Shown: piece after piece, positions 8,607-17,593 of the stretch
Layout: each line of letters begins with the position of its first letter
How positions within the stretch are numbered: the stretch's first letter is position 1
The notes under the pieces: model-generated
What the model was told of the DNA's origin: nothing
Databases searched by the model: none
Seen by the model: the letters and a program-made list of their open reading frames with translations, nothing else
Assembly (NCBI GenBank): GCA_902478645.1
Contig: CABSLV010000001.1
Location: forward strand, 1 to 64,000
Direction of reading: 5' to 3'
DNA: 64,000 nucleotides
Source: an uncultured Flavobacteriales bacterium
GTDB taxonomy: Bacteria; Bacteroidota; Bacteroidia; Flavobacteriales; UBA1820
Made by a program: the position numbers and the translations under genes

Positions 8607-9935
8607 ATGGACGTGAAAAAATTCTTATCCCTGGTCTTCCTGGCAGCCCTTCCCCTGCTGTCCTTCGGCCAAAGCGACACCACCCAAGTAAAGGTGTGGA
8701 CGCTGGAGGACTGCATACGGTACGCCCGGGAGAAAAACCTGAACGTACAGAGCGCCCAGGTAAACCTCTCTTCCGCCGAGTCGGACATCAAGCAGGCTTC
8801 GGCCGCCCGGCTTCCCGGCCTCTCGGCCTCCATCTCGCAAGGGCTCACGCATGCCCGTCGGGACATCGAAAGCAACGAAAGCGCATATGCCTATTCGGCC
8901 AATGCCCAACTATCCGCCTCGATGACCCTGTACAACGGCGGCAAACTCAACAATACGCTCACCCAAAAGAAAACCGATGCCCAGGCACGTGCCTACGACG
9001 TAGCCCGCACGCGCAACGACATCGAGATCAGTGTCACCCAAGCCTACCTCCAGGTGCTCTATGCGCGTGAATCGGTCGGTATCAACCAAAAGACGGTCGA
9101 ATCCTCGCTCTCCCAGGTAGAACTCTCCAAGGAACTGTACGAAGCTGGCTCGATCGCCTTGAGCGATTACGCCCAGATGCAGTCGCAGTATGCTTCGGAC
9201 AAGTACCAACTGGTCGCCGCGCAGAACACCCTGGACAAAAGCATCCTCGATTTGAAACAATTGCTGGAATTGGAAGCCGGGTACGATTTCCGGTTGGACT
9301 TCCCGGAGATTAGCGACGAACAGGTTGATGAGCCCATCCCTTCGTCACTCTCGGTGTACAACTCGGCTCTCCAATCCATGCCCGAAGTAAAAAGCGCCCA
9401 GTTGGGCATCGAATCGGCCAAACTGGGTGAAAAGATCGCCAAAGCCTCCGGGATTCCGTCCCTCTCCCTCAGCGCCGGCATCGGCACGGGATACGCCACC
9501 ACCTCGTCGGATGCCTTTGCCCGCCAGCTCGACCGGAGCCTGAGCGAAAACGTGGGCTTGTCCCTCTCCATTCCCATCTTCAACAACCGCAACACCCGCA
9601 CGGCCGTCGAGAAGGCCCGCCTGCAAAGCATCTCGGCCGACCTCTCGCTCCAGAGCGTAAAGAAAGACCTCCTGAGCACCGTCGAATCGCTCTGGCAGGA
9701 TGCCGTATCGGCCCAGAGCCGTTACCAGGCCGCCTGCGAACAGCTCCGCTCGGCTCAGATCAGTTACGACCTGGTCAACCAGCAATTTGCCGAAGGGATG
9801 AAAAACACCGTCGAACTCCTTCAGGAAAAGAACAACTACCTTTCGGCTCAGATGGAAGCCGTACAGGCCAAATACCAAGCCGTCCTGTCCATCAAACTGC
9901 TCAACTTTTATCAGAACAAACCGATCACTTTATAA
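8607..9935 (+). CDS. TolC-family outer-membrane efflux channel
   Basis: A 442-aa protein with a cleavable signal peptide ending near LLSFGQ and the TolC/OEP architecture: two repeated segments, each with long coiled helices (e.g. WTLEDCIRYAREKNLNVQSAQVNL opening repeat 1) and beta-strand stretches. It forms the trimeric outer-membrane channel of a tripartite pump. It is the first gene of an operon with an adaptor, an ABC ATPase and a permease, spaced 12, 13 and 15 nt apart, so it should pair with MacA/MacB here rather than with an RND pump. Confidence 0.92.
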   Translation: MDVKKFLSLVFLAALPLLSFGQSDTTQVKVWTLEDCIRYAREKNLNVQSAQVNLSSAESDIKQASAARLPGLSASISQGLTHARRDIESNESAYAYSANAQLSASMTLYNGGKLNNTLTQKKTDAQARAYDVARTRNDIEISVTQAYLQVLYARESVGINQKTVESSLSQVELSKELYEAGSIALSDYAQMQSQYASDKYQLVAAQNTLDKSILDLKQLLELEAGYDFRLDFPEISDEQVDEPIPSSLSVYNSALQSMPEVKSAQLGIESAKLGEKIAKASGIPSLSLSAGIGTGYATTSSDAFARQLDRSLSENVGLSLSIPIFNNRNTRTAVEKARLQSISADLSLQSVKKDLLSTVESLWQDAVSAQSRYQAACEQLRSAQISYDLVNQQFAEGMKNTVELLQEKNNYLSAQMEAVQAKYQAVLSIKLLNFYQNKPITL

Positions 9936-9947
9936 AAACCAACCGCG

Positions 9948-11111
9948 ATGAAAACCATCTTCCATACAGCACTGCTGCTTGTCGCCGCCTGCTCCCTGGC
10001 GGCCTGCGGCGGAGACAAAAATACCCAGGAATACAATACCGTTACCCTGACCAAAGGGTCCCTGTCCACCACCGTAACCGCTACCGGAACCATCGAACCG
10101 ATCAACCAAGTATCGGTCGGTGCCCAGGTATCGGGGATCATTTCCAAGATCTACGTGGACTACAACTCCGAGGTCAAGTCCGGCCAACTCCTGGCTCAGA
10201 TCGACACCTCGCTCATGGCCGCCGAGCTCCGTTCGTCGGAAGCATCCCTGGCTTCGGCCAAAGCCGAATACGAATACCAGGAAAAGAACTTCGCCCGCCA
10301 GAAAAGCCTGTGGGAAAAGAAACTGATCTCCGACACGGAATACGAATCGGCCAAATACAACTACGACCGCGCCCTGAGTTCGTACAACAAGTCGCAGGCC
10401 GATATTGTCAAGGCCCGGAAAAACCTCGGCTACTGCTACATCTACTCCACCGTGGACGGAGTGGTGATGTCCCGGGCCGTTGAGGAAGGCCAGACGGTGG
10501 CTTCCAGCTTCAACACCCCCGAGCTGTTCATCATTGCCAACGACCTGCGCAAGATGCGAGTCATCGCCGATGTGGACGAGGCCGAAATCGGTGAAGTCAA
10601 GGAAGGCCAGCGGGCCGTCTTCACCGTCGATGCCTTCCCCAACGACACCTTCGAGGGCGAAGTAACCCAGGTACGTATCAATCCTACCACCGAATCGAAC
10701 GTGGTAACCTACGAAGTGGTGATCGATGCCCCCAACCCCGACCTCAAGCTTCTGCCCGGTCTGACGGCCAATGTTACCATCTACACCCTGGACAAACAGG
10801 ACGTCCTGTCGGTACCCGTGCGCGCGTTTCGCTTCAATCCCTCGGGAGCCGTAGCGGTAGGGCAAAGTGCTTCGAGCCATAAGACCCTTTGGTTAAAAGA
10901 GAAAAACGGCAAACTCAAACAAGTGAACGTGACCACCGGGGTGACCGACGGTATCTCCACCGAAGTTACTTCGGGCGTGAAGGAAGGCGATGAAGTGGTC
11001 GTCTCTGTCCGGGTAAAACGCGAACCCGAAATGTCCTCCTCGGGGCAGGGAGAAACCAATCCCTTCATGCCCACCCCTCCCGGCGGCAACCGCAACAACA
11101 ACAAAAAATAA
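9948..11111 (+). CDS. MacA-like periplasmic adaptor (HlyD/MFP family) lipoprotein
   Basis: The 387-aa protein has a lipoprotein signal (lipobox LAAC near residue 20). The order is membrane-proximal strand, biotinyl-lipoyl-like half domain (VSVGAQVSGIISKIYVDYNSEVKSGQLL), helical hairpin (about residues 90-160), second lipoyl half (IYSTVDGVVMSRAVEEGQTV), beta-barrel and C-terminal domain. It links the MacB transporter to the TolC-like channel. The C-terminal tail is low complexity (PGGNRNNNKK). Confidence 0.92.
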   Translation: MKTIFHTALLLVAACSLAACGGDKNTQEYNTVTLTKGSLSTTVTATGTIEPINQVSVGAQVSGIISKIYVDYNSEVKSGQLLAQIDTSLMAAELRSSEASLASAKAEYEYQEKNFARQKSLWEKKLISDTEYESAKYNYDRALSSYNKSQADIVKARKNLGYCYIYSTVDGVVMSRAVEEGQTVASSFNTPELFIIANDLRKMRVIADVDEAEIGEVKEGQRAVFTVDAFPNDTFEGEVTQVRINPTTESNVVTYEVVIDAPNPDLKLLPGLTANVTIYTLDKQDVLSVPVRAFRFNPSGAVAVGQSASSHKTLWLKEKNGKLKQVNVTTGVTDGISTEVTSGVKEGDEVVVSVRVKREPEMSSSGQGETNPFMPTPPGGNRNNNKK

Positions 11112-11124
11112 CCCGTACCGCACC

Positions 11125-11871
11125 ATGGAAAAAAAGGTTATCATCTCTCTCCAGGACATCCGGCGGGACTTCCACGTGGGGAACGAAACGGTACACGCCC
11201 TTCGAGGGGTATCGTTCGACATCGCCGAAGGGGAATTCGTTACCATCATGGGTACCAGCGGATCGGGAAAGTCCACCCTGCTCAACATCCTGGGTTGTCT
11301 GGACACCCCCACTTCGGGCGAATACTACCTGGACGGTGTTTCGGTACGGCAGATGAGCAAGAACGCCCGCGCCACCCTGCGCAACCGCAAGATCGGATTC
11401 GTCTTCCAGTCGTACAACCTGCTGCCCAAAACCTCGGCACTGGAAAACGTGGAACTTCCCCTGCTGTACAACCCCGACGTATCCGAAAGCCTGCGCAAGC
11501 GCAAAGCCACCGAAGCCCTCGAAGCCGTCGGGCTGGCCGACCGCATCCATCACCGCTCCAACCAAATGTCCGGCGGTCAGCAACAGCGCGTGGCCATCGC
11601 CCGGGCGCTGGTGAACGACCCGGTGATCATCCTGGCGGACGAAGCCACCGGCAACCTGGATACGCGCACCTCGTTCGAGATCCTGAAAATCTTCCAAAGC
11701 CTGCACGCTCAGGGACGCACCATCATCTTCGTCACGCACAACCCCGAGTTGTCGCAATTCTCCAGCCGGAACATCGTCCTGCGCGACGGACACATCACCG
11801 AAGACCGGCTCAATCCTTCGATCGCCTCGGCGGCCGAAGTCCTCAAGACCCTTCCGAAAGAAGACGACTAA
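11125..11871 (+). CDS. MacB-type ABC transporter ATP-binding protein
   Basis: 248 aa with a complete ABC ATPase: Walker A GTSGSGKST (residues 43-51), Q-loop (FQSYNLLP), signature MSGGQQQRVAIARA, Walker B VIILADEATGNLD and the His switch VTHN. The LolD/MacB-type ATPase is a separate polypeptide here, not fused to the permease as in E. coli MacB. It sits between the adaptor and permease genes. Confidence 0.95.
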   Translation: MEKKVIISLQDIRRDFHVGNETVHALRGVSFDIAEGEFVTIMGTSGSGKSTLLNILGCLDTPTSGEYYLDGVSVRQMSKNARATLRNRKIGFVFQSYNLLPKTSALENVELPLLYNPDVSESLRKRKATEALEAVGLADRIHHRSNQMSGGQQQRVAIARALVNDPVIILADEATGNLDTRTSFEILKIFQSLHAQGRTIIFVTHNPELSQFSSRNIVLRDGHITEDRLNPSIASAAEVLKTLPKEDD

Positions 11872-11886
11872 AGACGAATCCTTCCC

Positions 11887-13107
11887 ATGAACTATAAAAA
11901 TCTCATCCGCATTGCCCTGCGCGCCCTCTCGGGCAACAAGTTCCGAGGGTTTCTCACCATGCTGGGCATTATCATCGGAGTAGCCTCGGTCATCGCCATG
12001 CTGGCCATCGGACAAGGTTCCAAACGCAGCATCCGCGAACAGATCGCCGAAATGGGTTCGAACATGATCATGATTCATCCCGGAGCCGAACGCCGGGGCG
12101 GAGTGCGCATGGACCCCTCGGAGATGCAGTCCCTCAAGATCAAGGACTACATGGACCTGGCTACCCAGACTTCGTACATCGACAAGTGCTCGCCGATGGT
12201 CCAGTCCTCCGGCCAAGTCATCTACGGTGCCCAGAATGCCCAGACCAGTATCTACGGCGTAACCCCCGAATACCTCGACATCCGCAAATATTCGATCGGC
12301 GACGGCGACATGTTCACCCAAGCAGACATCAAAAGTTCGGCCAAAGTGTGCGTAGTCGGACAGACCGTGGTGGACAACCTGTTTCCCAACGGGGAAAACC
12401 CCATCGGGAAAGTCATCCGCTTCAAGACCATCCCGTTCCGCATCGTAGGCGTACTGACCTCCAAAGGTTACAACTCGATGGGCCAGGACCAGGACGACCT
12501 CATCCTGGCTCCTTACACCGCCGTGCAGAAACGACTGCTGGCCATCACGCACCTGCAGAGTATCTTCGCCTCGGCCATCACCGAGGAAGATACCTACATC
12601 GCCATCGACGAGATCTCCGAAATCCTGCGCACCAACCACAAGATAAAAGCCGGAGACGACGACGACTTCACCATTCGCTCCCAGGAAGAAATGAGCAGCA
12701 TGATGAGTTCGACCACCAACATGATGACCGTCCTTCTGGCCTGCATCGCCGGCATCTCGCTGCTGGTAGGCGGTATCGGGATCATGAACATCATGTACGT
12801 CTCGGTGACCGAACGCACCCGGGAGATCGGCCTGCGCATGTCCATCGGCGCCAAAGGCCGCCACATCATGCTTCAGTTCCTGATCGAGGCGGTGATCATC
12901 AGCGTAATGGGTGGCATCCTCGGGGTCATCCTGGGCGTGGGTGCTTCGCTGGCCATCAAGATGATCGCCGGATGGCCCATCTACATCCAGATGTGGTCGG
13001 TGGTCCTCTCGTTCGCCGTCTGCTCGGTTACCGGGATCTTCTTCGGGTGGTATCCTGCGCGCAAAGCCGCTTCGCTGGACCCCATCGAAGCCTTACGATA
13101 TGAATAG
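11887..13107 (+). CDS. MacB-type ABC transporter permease
   Basis: 406 aa in the MacB_PCD plus FtsX arrangement: an N-terminal TM (LTMLGIIIGVASVIAMLAIGQG), a large periplasmic domain (about residues 50-260), then three C-terminal TMs with the conserved GGIGIMNIMYVSVTERTREIGLRMSIGA. Drives mechanotransmission of substrates (toxins, peptides, macrolides or lipids in known relatives) from the periplasm through the TolC channel. Last gene of the efflux operon, followed by a terminator. Confidence 0.94.
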   Translation: MNYKNLIRIALRALSGNKFRGFLTMLGIIIGVASVIAMLAIGQGSKRSIREQIAEMGSNMIMIHPGAERRGGVRMDPSEMQSLKIKDYMDLATQTSYIDKCSPMVQSSGQVIYGAQNAQTSIYGVTPEYLDIRKYSIGDGDMFTQADIKSSAKVCVVGQTVVDNLFPNGENPIGKVIRFKTIPFRIVGVLTSKGYNSMGQDQDDLILAPYTAVQKRLLAITHLQSIFASAITEEDTYIAIDEISEILRTNHKIKAGDDDDFTIRSQEEMSSMMSSTTNMMTVLLACIAGISLLVGGIGIMNIMYVSVTERTREIGLRMSIGAKGRHIMLQFLIEAVIISVMGGILGVILGVGASLAIKMIAGWPIYIQMWSVVLSFAVCSVTGIFFGWYPARKAASLDPIEALRYE

Positions 13108-13157
13108 TGCTTTTTTTCATAGCTATTTTGTGTGCTTTTAGATTGTTTTTCAGTCGG

Positions 13158-13186
13158 CCGGCCGCACCTTTTGCGGCCGGTTTTTT
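13158..13186 (+). terminator. Intrinsic terminator of the efflux operon
   Basis: CCGGCCGC (13158-13165) and GCGGCCGG (13173-13180) with a 7-nt loop, followed by TTTTTT. Confidence 0.9.
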
Positions 13187-13243
13187 CATCCGAAAAGCCT
13201 TTTGAGAAGAAAAAAACAGTAATTTAGCCTCTCTGGACAATCT

Positions 13244-14320
13244 ATGGAATTCATGCCCAAGAAACGCCACGCAACCCTGCTGACCATCGCCATCCACCTG
13301 TTGGGGTGGGGGCTGCTGCTGGTCTTCCCCCTGCTGATGCGGTGGCAGAACCGCGAGGAAACCGTTACCCTGTCCTGGTACCTGGGATACGTAGCCGTAC
13401 CCCTGTCGTGCATGGTGGTCTTCTATGCCAATTACCTGCTGCTCATCCCCCGGATGCTGTTCCAGAAGCACTGGAGCCAATTTATCCTGCTGAACATCGT
13501 ATTGGTCGTAGCTGTATGGTATGCCGGACGGTTGTGGTGGGATTTTCACATGATACACTTTGGTGAGGCCATGCCGCGCCCCCCGAAAAAGGACCGGGAC
13601 CTGCCGCACCTGATGTTCTTTGCCCGCGACATGATGTCCTATTCCCTGACCGTCGCCCTGGCCGTAGCCATCAAGATGACCTCCCGCTGGCAGCAAAGCG
13701 AACGCCAACGCCACGAAGCCGAACGGCGGCGCAGCGAAGCCGAACTGGCCAACCTGAAAAACCAGCTCAACCCGCATTTCCTGTTCAACACCCTCAACAA
13801 CATCTACGCTCTGGTCGAAGTAGCCCCCGAGAAAGCCCAACACGCCGTCCACGAACTCTCCCGACTGCTGCGTTACGTTCTCTACGAAGACGGCCCGGCC
13901 ATGGTTCCCCTGGAAAAGGAACTGGAATTCCTGCGCAGCTACATCGACCTGATGTCCCTGCGCACCGGCAAGAACGTAACCCGGACCATCCGCCTGTCGG
14001 CGGACGACCCGCAGGCCTCCGCCGCCCCGCTTATCTTTATCTCGCTGGTGGAAAATGCCTTCAAACACGGAGTCAGCCCCACCGAAGCCTCCTTCATCGA
14101 CATCGACATCCACACCGAATCCGGGAACATCATCTGCCGCACCGCCAACAGCAACTTTCCCAAAAACGATACCGACCGAAGCGGATCGGGTATCGGCCTG
14201 CGCAACCTCGAACGCCGTCTCAAACTCCTCTATGGCAGCCATTACACCTTCACACGTTGCGTAAAGGACAACGCCTACCGCTGCGAACTCATCCTCCCCG
14301 TAAAACCCTCGGCCTCATGA
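13244..14320 (+). CDS. LytS-type sensor histidine kinase (His_kinase family)
   Basis: 358 aa with four N-terminal TM segments (about residues 10-32, 45-70, 78-97 and 128-145), a short coiled stretch (RHEAERRRSEAELANL), then a PF06580-type kinase domain with the phospho-acceptor motif QLNPHFLFNTLNNI (His178). N-box FISLVENAFKHG and G-box GSGIGLRNLERRL follow. The stop overlaps the start of the LytTR regulator (ATGA at 14317-14320), so the pair is translationally coupled. It directly follows the efflux operon, which it may regulate (inference from position only). An alternative ATG lies three codons downstream. Confidence 0.92.
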   Translation: MEFMPKKRHATLLTIAIHLLGWGLLLVFPLLMRWQNREETVTLSWYLGYVAVPLSCMVVFYANYLLLIPRMLFQKHWSQFILLNIVLVVAVWYAGRLWWDFHMIHFGEAMPRPPKKDRDLPHLMFFARDMMSYSLTVALAVAIKMTSRWQQSERQRHEAERRRSEAELANLKNQLNPHFLFNTLNNIYALVEVAPEKAQHAVHELSRLLRYVLYEDGPAMVPLEKELEFLRSYIDLMSLRTGKNVTRTIRLSADDPQASAAPLIFISLVENAFKHGVSPTEASFIDIDIHTESGNIICRTANSNFPKNDTDRSGSGIGLRNLERRLKLLYGSHYTFTRCVKDNAYRCELILPVKPSAS

Positions 14321-15051
14321 GCACCCCCCTTTCGACCCTGATCGTCGATGACGAACCCCTCGCCCTGGACCTGATGGAGCGCTACGTGCTCCGCACCCCA
14401 TTCCTGCGCCTGGAAGCCAAATGCTCCGGCGGAGCCGAAGCACTGGAAGCACTGGCCGGCGGAGGCATCGATGTCGCTTTTCTCGACATCCAGATGCCCG
14501 GCATGAACGGCCTGGAACTCTCGCACCTGGCAGGAGACCGCACCCGGGTCATTTTCACTACCGCCTTCCAACAATACGCCCTCGAAGGTTTCCGTGCCGA
14601 CGCCATCGACTACCTGCTCAAGCCCATCGACTACAACGAATTCCTCCGCGCTGCCCACAAAGCCCTGAAATGGTTCTCGCTCACCCGCGAAAAAACAGAA
14701 CCGGCTCCTCCGGCACCGACCCACACCTACCTGCTGGTGCGCTCCGACTACCGGCAAGTGCGCATCGACACCTCCGACATCCTGTACATCGAAGCCCTGA
14801 AAGACTACGTAAAGATATTCCTGGCCTCCTCTCCCCAGCCGGTGATCACCCAAAGCAGCCTGAAAAGCCTGGAAGAGCGTCTTCCCGCCGGGCAATTCAT
14901 GCGCATCCACCGCTCGTACATCGTCCGGCTAGATGCCGTGAAGATCATCGAACGCAGCCGGGTAGTCTTCGGGAAAAACTACCTCCCCATATCGGACACC
15001 TGCCGGGACGACTTCCTGCGCGCCCTCGAAGGGCGATCTATCCCGCAATAG
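14317..15051 (+). CDS. LytTR-family response regulator
   Basis: 244 aa from ATG 14317, which overlaps the kinase stop by 4 nt; the longer frame from 14257 would run far into the kinase gene. The receiver domain shows VDDEPLA, phospho-acceptor Asp57 in FLDIQMPGMNG and Lys in YLLKPI. The C-terminal LytTR DNA-binding domain begins near residue 140 (YLLVRSDYRQVRIDTSDILYIEALKDYVKI) and ends with the FMRIHRSYIV segment. LytTR proteins bind paired direct repeats upstream of target genes. Confidence 0.93.
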   Translation: MSTPLSTLIVDDEPLALDLMERYVLRTPFLRLEAKCSGGAEALEALAGGGIDVAFLDIQMPGMNGLELSHLAGDRTRVIFTTAFQQYALEGFRADAIDYLLKPIDYNEFLRAAHKALKWFSLTREKTEPAPPAPTHTYLLVRSDYRQVRIDTSDILYIEALKDYVKIFLASSPQPVITQSSLKSLEERLPAGQFMRIHRSYIVRLDAVKIIERSRVVFGKNYLPISDTCRDDFLRALEGRSIPQ

Positions 15052-15072
15052 ACAAAAACGATCCGCCCGACC

Positions 15073-15103
15073 TTTGACCTCCCGGGAGAAAACCGTACTT
15101 TTG
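15073..15103 (+). promoter_or_regulatory. Promoter of thioredoxin reductase
   Basis: TTTG (15073-15076), 19-nt spacer, TACTTTTG (15096-15103): an essentially perfect consensus. The predicted leader is about 115 nt and holds two hairpins (15142-15179). Confidence 0.8.
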
Positions 15104-15141
15104 TTTCCGCACAGTTCCCCATCGAGCGGACAGGTGCATTT

Positions 15142-15179
15142 CACGGCCTGCGGCCGTGAGCGTCGCTTGCGCGGCGCTC
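15142..15179 (+). promoter_or_regulatory. Two adjacent hairpins in the trxB 5' leader
   Basis: Hairpin 1: CACGGCC (15142-15148) / GGCCGTG (15152-15158), 3-nt loop. Hairpin 2 follows at once: GAGCGTCGC (15158-15166) / GCGGCGCTC (15171-15179), with one G-U pair and a 4-nt loop. No T-run follows, so neither is a terminator, and they end 46 nt before the ATG. Function unknown. Confidence 0.5.
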
Positions 15180-15225
15180 GCTTGGGGAGAAAACGACACA
15201 CACACCCTTAAAAAACAACCTACGT

Positions 15226-16170
15226 ATGGAAAAACCCGTAGAACGCGTAAAAATACTCATCATCGGCTCCGGCCCCGCCGGATACACCGCCGCCATCTAT
15301 GCCGCTCGCGCCGACCTCGCCCCCGTACTGTACACCGGACTGGAGATGGGCGGACAACTGACCAAAACCACCGAAGTGGAAAACTTCCCCGGCTTTCCCG
15401 AAGGCGTGGATGCCAACCTGCTGATGAGCCAGATGGAACAACAAGCCCGGCGTTTCGGCACCGACATCCGCATGGGCACCGTCACCCGCGTCGCACTCGC
15501 CCGGGAAAAGGGCCAAGCACACCGCGTGGAGATCGACGGGGAAAAGACCCTCGAAGCCCAAGCCCTGATCGTAGCCACCGGCGCCTCGGCCCGCTGGCTC
15601 GGACTGCCCTCCGAAGAACGTCTGAAAGGCTTCGGCGTATCGGCCTGCGCCACCTGCGACGGATTTTTCTACCGGGGAAAGACCGTAGCCGTAGTGGGAG
15701 GGGGCGATTCGGCGTTGGAAGAAGCCGACTACCTGTCCAAGATCTGCGCCAAAGTATACCTGATCGTACGCCGGGATGCCTTCCGCGCCTCGAAAGCCAT
15801 GCAAGCCCGTGTAAGCTCCAACCCCAAGATCGACATCCTCTGGAACAGCCGCATCGACGAAATCCTCGGCCAGCAAGCCGTCGAAGGCGTCCGAATCAAG
15901 AGCAACATAGACGACTCCGCCCGGGAAATCGCCCTGGAAGGCGTATTCGTAGCCATCGGCCATCACCCCTCCACCGAACTTTTCGCCGGCCAACTCGACC
16001 TCTCCCCCGAAGGCTACATCCTCACCCAGGCCGGCACCTCGCTCACCAACCTCCCCGGAGTCTTTGCCGCCGGCGACGTCCAGGACAACCGCTACCGCCA
16101 GGCCATCACCTCGGCCGGGTCGGGTTGCAAAGCCGCCCTCGATGCCGAAAAATACCTCGCCGAGCTGTAA
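15226..16170 (+). CDS. trxB: Thioredoxin reductase (NADPH)
   Basis: 314 aa. FAD-binding GSGPAG (residues 14-19), redox-active CATC (Cys141/Cys144), NADP-binding GGGDSALEEA and the C-terminal FAD motif GVFAAGDVQD are all present, at the typical bacterial length. Reduces thioredoxin with NADPH in the cytoplasm. Monocistronic with its own promoter and terminator. Confidence 0.96.
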   Translation: MEKPVERVKILIIGSGPAGYTAAIYAARADLAPVLYTGLEMGGQLTKTTEVENFPGFPEGVDANLLMSQMEQQARRFGTDIRMGTVTRVALAREKGQAHRVEIDGEKTLEAQALIVATGASARWLGLPSEERLKGFGVSACATCDGFFYRGKTVAVVGGGDSALEEADYLSKICAKVYLIVRRDAFRASKAMQARVSSNPKIDILWNSRIDEILGQQAVEGVRIKSNIDDSAREIALEGVFVAIGHHPSTELFAGQLDLSPEGYILTQAGTSLTNLPGVFAAGDVQDNRYRQAITSAGSGCKAALDAEKYLAEL

Positions 16171-16192
16171 ACTCCGCGAGCCTTATTCAACC

Positions 16193-16235
16193 GTGCGGCC
16201 GGCAGGGAATCCCCTGCCGGCCGCACGCTGTTTTT
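16193..16235 (+). terminator. Intrinsic terminator after trxB
   Basis: 14-bp GC-rich inverted repeat, GTGCGGCCGGCAGG (16193-16206) with CCTGCCGGCCGCAC (16213-16226), then GCTGTTTTT. Confidence 0.85.
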
Positions 16236-16280
16236 GCCCGCCTCCGTCCACTTGCGCCACGCAACCGGACATCCCAAGGC

Positions 16281-16913
16281 TCACAACGGCCCCCAAACGT
16301 AGCGCAGTGCCACCACCGCCGCATCGGAAAAACGAACCAGCGAATCTAGACGCACCTTATAGTAAAAATCACCCGCCGACGGGCGGAAATCCATTTCCTC
16401 TCCCGGCACATCGCCCCCGGCCGACCATTCCGCCAGGAGCATATCCGTACCCCGGACCACATCCTCACCCATCGGCCCGCAATACCGCCCCGCCTGCCGC
16501 GTATCGAGCAGCGCACGACGGACGATCTGCCGGTCGGAAACCTCCTTCCCCACCGCATTGTAACTCCAGCGGAACGTAACCCCGAAATATTCGCATCCCC
16601 CCTGCTCGATCTCCAACAGCGTATGCTCCCCGTAGCGGCACAACTCGTAACCCGTCACGGCATTCACCCGCACGAACGAATAATCGGCCGCCGCAAACGG
16701 CGTACTGTCCACCAGTATCGGCATCGGGACACCCCGTACACAATCGGAAACATCCACCCGGCTCCCTTCCGCCCCCACGCGCAGATCGACACAACGCTTC
16801 CACAGCGAATCCAACGAAACACCATCCTGCGCCGTCCCTTCGGTACGGACCGCATCCCGACAAGCACACAACAGCCCGAGGGCTGCCAAGACAAAGAAGA
16901 GCCTATGTTTCAT
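16281..16913 (-). CDS. Hypothetical lipoprotein
   Basis: 210 aa from MKHRLFFVLAALGLLCAC, a lipoprotein signal peptide with acylated Cys18. An upstream in-frame ATG would bury this signal. The mature part is acidic with scattered Cys residues (e.g. SDCVRG, GYELCRYG, GGCEYFG) and no motif I recognise. Expected in the periplasm or outer membrane. Lies convergent to trxB and downstream of the unknown gene ending at 16955 (41 nt apart), possibly co-transcribed with it. Confidence 0.65.
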   Translation of the reverse strand: MKHRLFFVLAALGLLCACRDAVRTEGTAQDGVSLDSLWKRCVDLRVGAEGSRVDVSDCVRGVPMPILVDSTPFAAADYSFVRVNAVTGYELCRYGEHTLLEIEQGGCEYFGVTFRWSYNAVGKEVSDRQIVRRALLDTRQAGRYCGPMGEDVVRGTDMLLAEWSAGGDVPGEEMDFRPSAGDFYYKVRLDSLVRFSDAAVVALRYVWGPL

Positions 16914-16954
16914 TTTCCGACGATTTTTTTCCGGTGAACCGATTTTTTCCCGTA

Positions 16955-17425
16955 TCAGAAGAACACCACGTGAAAACAGCCGTTTTCGTCGAGCACCTGG
17001 GCCACCTTCGGCCGCAAAGCCCGCAAAAACTCCTGCGGATACGACAACGTGCTCTTGGCCACATCGGCCACATTGCCCTTGTCGCTGCAATGCTTCGATA
17101 CATTCTCCGGGCCAAGGTACTTAATTTTTTGCTCCATAGCAAAAATGATCTCTCCCTTATCCTTTTTTTTATCGGAAAGTTCCTCATACACCGCGATCAC
17201 CTCCCGCCCCGGCTGGCGGTATTGACACCTCTGATAGAGGACACCCGTCCGCTCGAGATTCTCGAACATCACCCGGGCCTGGTCGTAAGGCGTCCGCGCG
17301 GTACTGGTTACCACGATCGTATAATTTCCCGAAGCCTCCCCGGCCTCTTTCAGGATCGAAAGATAAACCGAAGAGAGCGTTCCCTTTCTTACTGACACAT
17401 TCGCTTTTTTGTCTAAATTCTTCAT
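16955..17425 (-). CDS. Unknown protein with weak resemblance to M15-type (DD-carboxypeptidase fold) proteins
   Basis: 156 aa without signal peptide. The segment IVVTSTARTPYDQARVMFENL and a later SKHCSDKGNVADVA recall the S-R-TP-QA and SxHxxGxAxD motifs of the M15/Hedgehog fold. However, the spacing between His and Asp is longer than in active enzymes and the final His is not evident, so an inactive or divergent member is possible. It has a good promoter (17450-17481). Similar short proteins occur in Bacteroidota genomes, but I do not know a function. Confidence 0.6.
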   Translation of the reverse strand: MKNLDKKANVSVRKGTLSSVYLSILKEAGEASGNYTIVVTSTARTPYDQARVMFENLERTGVLYQRCQYRQPGREVIAVYEELSDKKKDKGEIIFAMEQKIKYLGPENVSKHCSDKGNVADVAKSTLSYPQEFLRALRPKVAQVLDENGCFHVVFF

Positions 17426-17449
17426 AATTCTACATCTTTTGATTTCCTA

Positions 17450-17481
17450 CAAATATAATCAAAAAAGAAATAAAAAACAAA
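17450..17481 (-). promoter_or_regulatory. Promoter of the M15-like gene
   Basis: On the minus strand TTTG (17478-17481), 20-nt spacer, TATATTTG (17450-17457), 24 nt before the ATG at 17425. Confidence 0.75.
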
Positions 17482-17515
17482 TTTGCCGACCTTCCCCCGA
17501 CCACGTATCACCCCC

Positions 17516-17579
17516 GGGTTCCGTTCAATCAAAAAAAAGCCGGGGTTTTCGCCCCGGCTTTTTTTGTCGAACGGAACCC
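17516..17579. terminator. Terminator after argH, with an extended outer stem
   Basis: Inner hairpin A-run plus GCCGGGG (17539-17545) / CCCCGGC (17552-17558) plus T7, enclosed by a second inverted repeat GGGTTCCGTTC (17516-17526) / GAACGGAACCC (17569-17579). On the minus strand it follows argH. Confidence 0.9.
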
Positions 17580-17593
17580 CTTGGAAAGGGAAC

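Noticed and set aside
15120..15200. Riboswitch in the trxB leader
   Set aside because: No match to a known aptamer layout that I can recognise; kept only as two hairpins.
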